DNA from: Limnephilus marmoratus | Lineage: Eukaryota > Arthropoda > Insecta > Trichoptera > Limnephilidae | Reading direction: 5' to 3' | DNA: 64,000 nt | Assembly (NCBI GenBank): GCA_917880885.1 | Contig: OU862906.1 | Span: 58,074,665-58,138,664, forward strand | Shown here: positions 55,859 to 64,000 of the stretch, piece by piece | Layout: each line of letters opens with the position of its first letter | Numbering within the stretch: the stretch's first letter is position 1 | Translations under genes and position numbers: made by a program | Notes under the pieces: model-generated | What the model was told of the DNA's origin: nothing | The model's database searches: none | The model's input: only the letters and a program-made list of their open reading frames with translations

Positions 55859-56687
55859 CGTGGAACCAAATGATACCGCTCTGTTGAGTGTATTGTAATA
55901 CTTGGGGGTATTTCACTTATTTCACCATCCTCTCGTTTAGCACCATCTATTGGATGACATATTATTTTCTATTTACTGCGATTTAAATATATTTTCTTTT
56001 ATTAATTCCGAGTTTCAATTACTATGAAATGAATAGTGGCTACTTGTATATATCGGATAAGTTAGCCGAGTTTCTACATATTTATTTATTATAATAGATT
56101 GTAGTTATTATTTTTATTACGTTTACCAAAAATTAGTGAAGTCATATTTCCATGATTTTAGGATTCTGTTAGGTACTTGTATATACATTTAATTTAATGA
56201 ACTCCACCAAAATTATAGGCCCCGAAAAATAAGTCACTTTAGTCCAACAATTATATTAGTAAGGACAAAAATAGTTAACCGGATGAAAGTGTTCACATTT
56301 TTTAAATCTACGCTTCTAAGTTAGCTAAGCTCAGAAGGCATAGAATTTACAAAGCTAAGGATAAGGCTCAGGTTGAGCTCAGCTAAAGACATCGCTCCAT
56401 AAATACAATTAAGCGGAGAACACTTAATTTGTTTTTTCTTCTCCGTTATTAAGCCTGCAATGTTCCGTTTTGTGACAAAAGGAGATAATAAAGCGTTATG
56501 TTATATGACACTTCACAACAATTTGAAGGATAATAAATACTCCGTTGATTCCTGATACTAAAGTGATTCACAGACTAAATAACTAACTGTGGTGAACGTA
56601 TGTCTTACGGTAAGAAAAGGGACATGTACGTTTGAGTGAGACAGCATGAGGAATGTATATAAGGGGTGATTGTTGTCCTCTCCTCTC
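55859..56687. other. AT-rich stretch without recognised gene
   Basis: Nothing is recognised apart from short AGCTAAGCTCAG-type words near 56320-56390. Confidence 0.55.
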
Positions 56688-56793
56688 CCTCCTTTCCTTA
56701 AAAAACCCTCCACACAGCATCACCAAAGATGACATAGGCCCTGAGGGAAATTATTTTCAGGGCCTCCTGTGTGGAGCTCATGTAAAAAAAAAT
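56688..56793 (+). repeat. Family-1 repeat, 5'-truncated copy
   Basis: Only the terminal ~100 bp is present: CCTTTCCTTAAAAAACCCTCCACACAG, the CCCTGAGG.. stem (right arm shortened to CAGGGCC), TGTGTGGAGCTCATGT and the A run. Confidence 0.8.
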
Positions 56794-56996
56794 TTTTCCC
56801 TCTTTACCTATAGACTTCCTAAGAAGAGCCATTGTACAATCTCGAATAAACATGACTAATCTACCCACGACTTATTATTGTCAGTTCCCTGTACTGAGAT
56901 TACCATAAAGGGAAACTGGATCCATCATTAGATTAGAAAATACAGAATATCGGCAGATAACCACACACGGCCGTTTCTCTGCAGGAGTAGGCAGAT

Positions 56997-57133
56997 TTTT
57001 TTTTTTTTTTTTTTTTTTTTACAGTTAATACCTCACAAGAATCTCAACTGCTCCCGTCTGGAGCCAGTGAGACTATGGCATCCCCAACTGGGGTATGTTG
57101 TGAGGCTGAAGGTAGTGGGGAGGGGGATAGGAC
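56997..57133 (-). mobile_element. SINE family 2, 5'-truncated copy
   Basis: A T run (inverse A tail) is followed by the inverse of the SINE tail (GCTCCCGTCTGGAGCCAG, CCCCAACTGGGG, TGTTGTGAGGCTGAAGG). The tRNA head is absent. Confidence 0.8.
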
Positions 57134-57135
57134 GG

Positions 57136-57400
57136 ATCTCTAAAGAACTCGGTCTTGGCACACACTCTTCGCCTCATTCACATTCATATACTGTTTCATG
57201 CACCCTCTTCTTTTATTCTGACTCTTAACATGTCCCGTCTCAAGAATATGATTTATTTGATCGTGCCATGTCTTCCTCGGGCGTTTCCGACTTCTTCTAC
57301 CATTCAAATTTGCGTCATATACACTACTTCCTTCGTCCATCCGCTCTACATGCCCAAACCATCTGAGGGCCCCTTTCTTAATCTTAATTACATGTTATTT
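57136..57400 (-). pseudogene. LINE RT C-terminal fragment
   Basis: Reading down from about 57370: (W)FGHVERMDEGS, then NLNGRRSRKRPRKTWHDQI, then NKRRGCMKQYMN. It is the conserved C-terminal 'GH..RM', then 'GRR.RGRPRKTW.D' segment of insect LINEs, similar in kind to the fragments at 0.4 and 8.6 kb. A SINE tail adjoins its 3' side. Confidence 0.7.
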
Positions 57401-57663
57401 ACAGGTCATGGTTAACATTAAGCAAGTCACACGCTAGAGATAATATAACCTCATAATATGTGTTCGCTTAGCCTATATCACCGTATCACTCACCGTATAT
57501 TCTGATAAAGACCTAGCCCACTTAAACTAATAGGTAATATAATAATATCTTGTCTCTCGTGTGTCACTAGTTTAATCCCAAAAAAACGATACTCACCTAT
57601 AATTTGCACTTTAAAAGTTATTTGTAAACATTGCACGTTGGGGTGTTGTGTATATGTATGTTT
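57401..57663. other. AT-rich spacer
   Basis: Nothing is recognised. Confidence 0.6.
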
Positions 57664-57752
57664 GGGATGGTCCGATGCTCTGTGGGGAACCCGCTTGCAC
57701 AGCGCGGGTGTAAACTGTGCGCCCTAAAGTTATAAAGCTTAGACTTACGGAT
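57664..57752. repeat. Paired ~90-bp structured repeat, copy 2
   Basis: Same orientation as the 53.2-kb copy. Differences include GATGC for GACGC and GTGCGCCC for GTGTGACC. The 5' flank differs, so homology begins at GGGATGGTCCGA. Confidence 0.8.
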
Positions 57753-57942
57753 ATAAGATGTTCATACAGGGCGGTTCCAATGAGAAAAATGAATTATTCT
57801 CCATACCAGCTTTTTAAAATTATAACTCAATATCGATTTTAATTCGTTCAAAGTTTGCTTTAATTTATATCTTCATCCAAAAATGCTGAAAGGCGTGATG
57901 ATAAAACTATTAAAACCAATAAACTATTAAAACTATTATGAC

Positions 57943-58341
57943 GACCTCCGTAGTCCAGTGGCTAAGACTCTTGACTCACATTCCGGAGGTCGCGGGTTCG
58001 AACCCGGCATGCGCAAATAAATTTTATTTGATTAATTTGTGTTATTTCACAATTAATTCATTTAAAATAATATATAGTATATTTGCGGCATGTTCCAGAG
58101 TGGAAGATACTATCAGTATCGCCCTGGTGTAAGACCACCATTCAGAATTGAAACGTTGCTTGAAAATGGCTTTAGCCGTGTTTAGTGACCAGATCTGAAT
58201 AGCCAGGTACTTCCCAACCTTCCTCTTCCCCACCTCCTTCCCCTCCCCACTAGCTTCAGCCTCACAACATACCCCAATTGGGGATGCCATAGTCTCACTG
58301 GCTCCAGACGGGAGCAGTTGAGATTCTTGTGCGGTATTCTC

Positions 58342-58432
<91 letters not shown>
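57943..58432 (+). mobile_element. Full-length tRNA-derived SINE (family 2) with 88-nt A tract
   Basis: The head, GACCTCCGTAGTCCAGTGG.., has an A-box-like GTCCAGTGGCTAAGACTC and a perfect B box GGTTCGAACCC, about 72 nt in total. The body follows as in the 44.7-kb copy. The tail includes the 12-bp palindrome CCCCAATTGGGG and a GCTCCAGACGGGAGC hairpin. An uninterrupted run of 88 A occupies 58345-58432. The long pure tail implies a young insertion. A 140-codon minus frame with about 30 Phe is an artefact of this tract. Confidence 0.9.
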
Positions 58433-58434
<2 letters not shown>

Positions 58435-59246
58435 TACTTTTTGTAATTTTTTTTTTTTGATCATAAGTATTTATAATTTTTCAATAATGTCTTAGCAAAA
58501 TAGGGATGTAAAAATAAGAATGTTAAAAAAATCTTAAATAAATTAGTTTGTAAGACCGTAAATAAATAGACAAACTGAAGTATTTTCGCCACAAAACACA
58601 TGCGCGGATCTTTTTTTAATGATTTCGTTAAAATTAAAAATTATATTCTGAATCATAGCTTTCCCAGATAATGTATTGATTTATTTTACTGCATGATTAT
58701 ATGATTTGAAATGGGTGTTGTGTAATACAAAATTTTGTTTGAAAATATAACAAATCCGCCAACGACCTATAGTGTAACCTAATTATACTAAAAATAAACT
58801 TTTTTTCTCAAAATTTAAAACATACGTTCACTAGATAAAAGAACAGTCTTTCGAAATCAATTTATAATTTTTTGTGGAAAAGAGTCAATAGTCTAAAATT
58901 TGATTTAAAAATAACGTATTTCCGGAATTTTCTGGTTATTCCCTCTTAAATAAAATTAATTATGTATATGAATTTTTTGAAACGCTGGACAACCGTTCCT
59001 TAGCATTGTACGTGACTGGTACGAGTGTAGTTCCGCGGAAATGTTGCAGGCTTTAGCTGGTAAGATCGTCATTATGATAGCAAACCTCCTGTAGGAAAGG
59101 GCACCAGATGAAAAAAAAAACTATATGGAGATAGATTCTGGGTTCTGATTGCTATATTTACTTAAATTGTTACAGTTATGTTAAGTATTCATTGATAAAA
59201 ACTTTTCATCCGCCTACCGTGATGTGAAATTATAAATTATGTTATA
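58433..59246. other. AT-rich stretch without recognised gene
   Basis: Nothing is recognised. Confidence 0.6.
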
Positions 59247-59400
59247 GACCGGTCAGTGGTTGAGTGGGCATCGCGTTTCGGTCCCACCCAAGCGTTCCCT
59301 GTTCGATTCCTCGGCTGGCTAATTCCTCCATCAACACTCAAGCAACATTTTCGGCTTACTGTCGTGGTGTTAAGGTAAAAATAATGGAAGCAAGATTTGG
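59247..59400 (+). mobile_element. tRNA-like SINE of a different family
   Basis: GACCGGTCAGTGGTTGAGTGG starts a tRNA-like segment with A-box-like TGGTTGAGTGGGC and B-box TGTTCGATTCC about 48 nt later. A non-tRNA body (CGGCTTACTGTCGTGGTG) follows. It differs from family 2. The 3' end is uncertain because a hAT terminus begins at 59437. Confidence 0.55.
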
Positions 59401-59436
59401 TCTTATTTTGATGTTCCCTTTTTCATTACTGTAGAG

Positions 59437-59690
59437 CAGGGGTGGGGAACCTGCGGCCCGGAGGCCGCATGCGGCCCGCGAGGCTTTCGGGAGAGGCCCT
59501 CGAGCACTTTTGGTGCGTCGGCGTCGTGCTGAAGGAATCGCAAAAAATTATATTTAGAACGCGAGAATGTTTTTTTTTTTCACAGTAAGTCTGATATATT
59601 TTGAAATAAGTTGTACAAAATGATGAATTCATATTTATTAACAAGGTATATCTTTATTGAAGGCTGTAAACATGTGAACGTCAATAAACA
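59437..59690 (+). mobile_element. hAT transposon end fragment
   Basis: CAGGGGTGGGGAACCTGCGG followed by CCCGGAGGCCGCATGCGGCCC is the classic terminal sequence of hAT elements. No matching inverse terminus was found to the right, so this is a solo end or truncated copy; the right limit is approximate. Confidence 0.6.
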
Positions 59691-59885
59691 TTCTAAAATC
59701 GTTTTCGTGTTCATTGCGCAATTTTAAAAAGGAGAACAATTATTATAATATAAGCTGGTGGACTGGTGGGCTGTAAGCAGGTTCATTCTTAAGTTAAAAC
59801 CATTCTTGTGTTCAGAATTTGTGTTCTGAAACAATCGGAGGGAAACAGTTTTCGAGTTTTGGGTGCAGTTTTGAACCTGAGGGAA

Positions 59886-60065
59886 CGTCTGTCACTCCTG
59901 GACACATTGACCCCAGGTGGGTAGGACCTACCCCTCATACCCTTTTCCTTCCCGGAACGTACCCTTCTTCCTTTCCTTAAAAGATCTCCACACAGTATTC
60001 TCAAAAAGGACCCTTAGGGAAATTGTTATCCTCAGGGCCACCTATGTGGGGTCAATTAAAAAAAA
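59886..60065 (+). repeat. Family-1 repeat, 5'-truncated and diverged
   Basis: GTCACTCCTGGACACATTGACCCC to AGGGCCACCTATGTGGGG and a short A run. The hairpin is partly degraded. Confidence 0.7.
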
Positions 60066-61689
60066 TGGGTTCCACATTCACAGTTGAATTTCCAGTTGTG
60101 GTTTCATCTATTGACGAATTTTGAAGGAAACCGAGCGAAGTATAAAATTCATGTTGCAAAGTTTTTTTCTAGCATTTTAATACCTCAAAATTCTGAGGAA
60201 AGATATTTGCATTTTATTAATGCATGATATGCTAAGAATAATACTAGAAGTACCTATGTCAAATTTTTTAATCGCCCAGGGATGAAGATTATGTAAAAAA
60301 CGCGGAGTTAAAATTTTACTTTGATTATTTTTATGATTATTAATCTAGAGCACTTCTTGCATTGAGATTCTTGTTGCAGACTATGTGCTACCAGAATAGG
60401 AGGAAAACCATTTTTGTGTTTAGGGTGTAGTTTTAATTAAAGCAAGTTTCCGTGTACAGATTCACTCCCTCCCCGCCGCTAAACTATTCAAAACACTCAC
60501 ATTTTTCAAACGACTCACGCGCAACGTATTGTAAAATTTAAACAAAATTTTGTATTTAGAATAAAACGATAAATAACCAGCAGTTGAGGCATTGTTGAAG
60601 AAAACCATCCTAATGCTTCGAGATAAGCTTTAAATGTGGGTTTTACATCATATGCTGTAAAATTTGGTAGAAAACAATTCGGTGGTTTTGTGTGTAACTA
60701 TTATTTATGCTTACGGACTCTTATGCAGAATCCATCAAAGTTAAAAGTACTCTAGTGTTTGAAACGTAATGTAGTTCGAGATGCAAACTCCCCATGTATC
60801 GCAGGTATATTTTTTTATTCGAAGAATTCACGACACCCCTCTCCCTGCCGTAGAATGTAGAATAGTTTTTTTGTTCACTACGTACATTCTGGTTAATATA
60901 TTTCAAACAGTAAGGCATTTTTAAGAGTCTTATTTTATTTTTTTCGTTTTGAACATCTTTGTTGCATTTGTTCCAACCTCGCATAAATTTTTCGAGTTGT
61001 CTTAAACTAGGTTACCCACTTTAACAAGCGAAAACGAAAAGTATTTTTACTGTAACTGTCACTTCCAAAGAAAATACTTTTATTCCATTTCATGAGAATT
61101 ATGTATGTCTCCGAGTCGATCTATCTGGGTCTCGTGGCACTTGGATAATTTTATTATAAATATTAAAAAAAATTGATAAGGTTCTCAACTCGTTTAAATG
61201 TTTGTTTTTAATGTACCTTCTACATTTTTAAATTTTCTAAATCGATGGCAGAGAACGGAGAGATGAAAGCGAAATTCAGCAAGAAAGCTCAAAAATTCAT
61301 TGATTGAACTTAAGCGCAACGACCACACTAACAATAACAATAATAATGAAAATAACAATCATATTCAATGCCCGGATTTATTAGATACGATTCAATTTAA
61401 CGTACCTACTGTTCAAGGTAGATCAATGCAAAAATCAACTACATGTAAACAAAATTCTTGCTTGAATAGATAATAACATAATATTAAAAATGGACATCTT
61501 CAATTGTAAGCATGGTGAATAATGTAATATGTCCATTAAAGTATATTTTACTGATATTTCATGAGTGCCTGCGTAAAATTTCTGCTGTTTATATTTATAA
61601 CTCAGTTGTGAATTGAATTTGTTTTATTTACTTCCTGTCTTCGTTTGGTTACCAATAAGTGATAAACGTGAATATAGGTATGCTAGGAT
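60066..61689. other. AT-rich stretch without recognised gene
   Basis: Several short AT-driven frames on both strands occur; none is recognised. Confidence 0.55.
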
Positions 61690-61763
61690 AGGATAGGACA
61701 CACTGTAAAAGGGCGAAACAATGTATTTCTTTGATTGTGCCCGTGCAACGCATGCCGGGTCTG
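61690..61763 (+). repeat. 3' scrap of the Helitron-like family
   Basis: GGACACACTG..AAAGGGCGAAACAATG, then GCAACGCATGCCGGGTC, matches the end of the 20.9-kb element but diverges before CAGCTAG. Confidence 0.5.
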
Positions 61764-63049
61764 TATAAATTCGGAATGCGGAGTCTTAAAATATATATTC
61801 TCAATACAGATATTGAATTCTTACGGATAAACAGTTTTTCTGAAACCTATCCTACTAAAACCCAGGAACTGTCGTAGATTCTTCCGCAGGGTACTCGTAA
61901 TTACAAATTTTGAAAATAGGTTTTTAAAATGTGTGGTTTGAATACGTCTCCTCTATTACATAGTTAAAAAAAATGGCTTCATGTATCTGTTAGTCACCAA
62001 TACATACGTATGTGATTTTGTTCTGTAGGCTATAAGAACTTACTTACCACTTTGGTTGCAAACCTCTCCGTGAGTAAATACTTAATAATGAAAAACTTTT
62101 TAATTTCGACCATCTATTTGATCGTTTCTTTTGTGCTAAATATTCCTTTTGGTGATTTAAATCCTTCTGCAAAATCTATAAATATTGTACTAATAATAAC
62201 TTCCATTTCATATAATCAATCAAACAGATAAACAGCAAAATCATTCATCATTCTGTTAAGAAGATATATTTATGTTGTCCTTCGGGTTATTTTGGCAAAC
62301 CCCCTTACATGCGCAGTTCTCGCAAAGTTGCCTTAACTCCATCCCAGGAGGCCGGCCAACTTGGAACCCCAAGCGCCGCGTAGGGACTGTCCCGAGTCGC
62401 GCGCCGTGCCAAAATGTTGACTCGTAAATTTTCATATTTCCTCCGCGAGTCATCAGCCCAGCTCATAATAAATGCATCGCGTCCTATCTGTCTCCTGTCT
62501 CTTTGCCGGGAGCGTTTAAATAGTTTGCGTTGGTGTTACATCTTTTGCTTGTGTTTGTCAATTTGAAGATTGAAATGCGAACTATTTAAAAGTTCCCGTT
62601 TAAATTGTTCTCGATAAGGTTTTATCTCTTTGCGTGCGTTAGTGATTTTGAAGAATGAAATTAGAACGCAACCTAAGTTAACATATTATACAAATTTGAA
62701 AAAAAAAACACAATTTTTGCAGTTTGACTCACCTATTTTTGAAACTGTCGGCCAAAGGAAGAACTATCAAATGAACTATGTTTTTTTTAATCCATTGCTT
62801 TTTGTATCCACATAATCTTCACTTACTTCACACCGTTCATATTTTATCATGAATTCATCACTCAAGGTCACATAGTTAGTAAGTGGGAATAATAAACAAA
62901 ATTTTTATCTTTCGTTGAGGTTTAAGAGATGATGGGGTAAGTTTTTTATATACTTTTTTTAGTGCGTTACATTATTCATACTTAAGAAATAAAATCTAAG
63001 ACTGCTGATATCAATAAAATTATTCATTGCTTGTCAATGAGGAAGCTCC

Positions 63050-63052
<3 letters not shown>
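61764..63052. other. Stretch without recognised gene
   Basis: A GC-rich island at 62295-62415 (GGAGGCCGGCCAACTTGG, GCGCCGCGTAGGG) interrupts AT-rich DNA. A minus frame of 65 codons across it is unrecognised. Confidence 0.5.

Positions 63053-63120
<68 letters not shown>
63053..63120. repeat. (AT)34 microsatellite
   Basis: A pure AT dinucleotide run next to the 3' end of a minus-strand LINE. Confidence 0.97.
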
Positions 63121-63123
<3 letters not shown>

Positions 63124-64000
63124 TAAAGGTGCCGGTAACCCGGGCGTTTATTAACATCAATAGTTATTTACCCGACTCACTAGACAATATCTGTTCTGAG
63201 CCGGGTAGCAGTATATCTCTAATTACATATATCATAAAGATTAAAGCAAAAACATACAAAAATAATAATTAAAAATACAAAGTACAAAAGAAAAACATAA
63301 TAATAATAATACAAAGTACAAAAGAAAAACATAATAATAATAATAATACAAAGTACAAAAGAAAAACGTAAATAAAATACAACAGATAACCTACATATAA
63401 TAATCTAAATATAAAAAAAATTACAAACATATATAAAGTAATTGAACATTTTCAGTATGAGAGTTCTTTTTTTTTAAATTTTAATGTATGTTTAAATAAC
63501 AATATACAACGTATAAAAAATAAACACGTTCAGTTTGCAAGTAACTTGTTAATGCAATTCCTTTTTTTGTTCAATAATCACGTATTAAAGTTTTTATATG
63601 CACGTTTTCTATTGGTTTGAGTTATGTGTTGTATTTCTTTAAAGAAAATGTTGAATATGTAAGGTGTGAGGTAAGATTCGTGTTTTTTAGCAAGAGTGGA
63701 TTTAATTTTTGGCACTTGTAAATGTTTGTTAGATTTAGCTCTAGTGTTCTGGGAGTGAGATATGTGGGAAGGTTACGATTTTATGCAATTTATATGTATA
63801 ATTTTTTTTTATGAATAGCTTCCTGACTTCAAGTATTTTATTTTAATTAAAAGATTTTCAGTGGGATGGAGATATGGTTTTTTGTACATAGTTCTAATAA
63901 GTGATTTATGGGCTGTATTAAGCAGCTTAATGTATGTGTCTGCGGCTCCACCCCATGCCGATATACCATAAATTAAAATGCTTTGGCAAAGCGAAAAGTA
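63121..64000 (-). pseudogene. 3' end of minus-strand LINE, runs off the window
   Basis: Reading leftwards from 64000, the frame gives LCQSILIYGISAWGGAADTY, then RTMYKKPYLHP, matching the segment after the RT core of Jockey/CR1-like LINEs. Further on it gives FPHISHSQNTRAKSNK, then LTPYIFNIFFK, and a stop near 63540. The part nearer 63.1 kb would be its 3' untranslated region and includes three copies of an ACAAAGTACAAAAGAAAAAC unit (63277-63368). The catalytic region lies beyond the right edge, so activity cannot be judged. Confidence 0.65.
63277..63368. repeat. Short tandem repeat, three units
   Basis: ACAAAGTACAAAAGAAAAAC followed by GTAATAATAAT-type spacers is repeated three times, starting near 63277, 63310 and 63347. 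Confidence 0.8.

Noticed and set aside
57943..58015. Functional tRNA gene
   Set aside because: The tRNA-like head is followed by a SINE body and A tail and recurs at 44.7 kb; it is a SINE promoter, not a tRNA gene.
58042..58464. 140-codon minus-strand frame with a long Phe run
   Set aside because: It is the translation of the SINE A tract and adjoining SINE body; not a gene.

Overview
This is a eukaryotic, AT-rich, repeat-dominated window, most likely from an arthropod and probably an insect. The reasons are BEL/Pao and CR1/Jockey-type retrotransposon remnants, Helitron ends of the ATACTAATATTATAAA...CAGCTAGT type common in insect genomes, tRNA-derived SINEs with B boxes, a hAT terminus, and TTAGG-like pentamers inside a MITE. 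I found no convincing host protein-coding gene, tRNA or rRNA gene. Nearly every open frame is a mobile-element fragment, a tandem-repeat artefact or a chance frame.

Layout. 0-4 kb: LINE reverse-transcriptase tail, copies of a dispersed A-tailed hairpin repeat (called family 1 here), and a 350-bp Helitron-like element. 4-12.8 kb: mostly unique AT-rich DNA with a 248-bp MITE, a decayed CR1/Jockey-like LINE end, decayed LINE tails at 8.6 kb, and six copies of an 88-bp hairpin-bearing tandem repeat at 9.93-10.46 kb. 12.8-17.2 kb: a scrambled BEL/Pao retrotransposon flanked and split by three copies of a 264-487 bp repeat, two of them head to head. 17-28 kb: unique AT-rich DNA with a Helitron interrupted by family 1, a LINE fragment, and a family-1 copy that has expanded into a 24-bp minisatellite.

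28.7-36.5 kb: a structurally complete, apparently very young LTR element. It has two 670-bp LTRs that I read as identical, a CCAT target duplication, a polypurine tract, and no recognisable gag or pol in its 6.5-kb interior, which instead carries three tandem arrays. This is a LARD-like non-autonomous element. 38.1-40.5 kb: a 2.44-kb Helitron-like element filled with heat-shock-element arrays (GAAnnTTC repeats) and ending with a TATA box and a cap-site region resembling an hsp promoter. I consider it the most interesting object in the window. 42.6-43.3 kb: a 650-bp near-perfect foldback. 44.3-45.1 kb: two LINE tails with a SINE inserted in one. 45.2-47.3 kb: a DNA transposon with 338-bp terminal inverted repeats and a broken gene for a PIN/FEN-like plus Cys-rich protein. 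47.8-53.2 kb: a truncated LINE followed by a nearly full-length LINE of the same broad family.

53-64 kb: more dispersed repeats (a paired 90-bp structured repeat, a TTAGG-bearing MITE, SINEs including one with an 88-nt A tract, a tRNA-like SINE, a hAT end) and a minus-strand LINE running off the right edge.

Nothing here forms a host operon or pathway. The functional story is one of element interactions: autonomous LINEs that could mobilise the SINEs, an unseen autonomous LTR element needed by the LARD, and an unseen autonomous Helitron needed by the heat-shock-element carrier. All family assignments are from reading motifs by eye; no database search was run.
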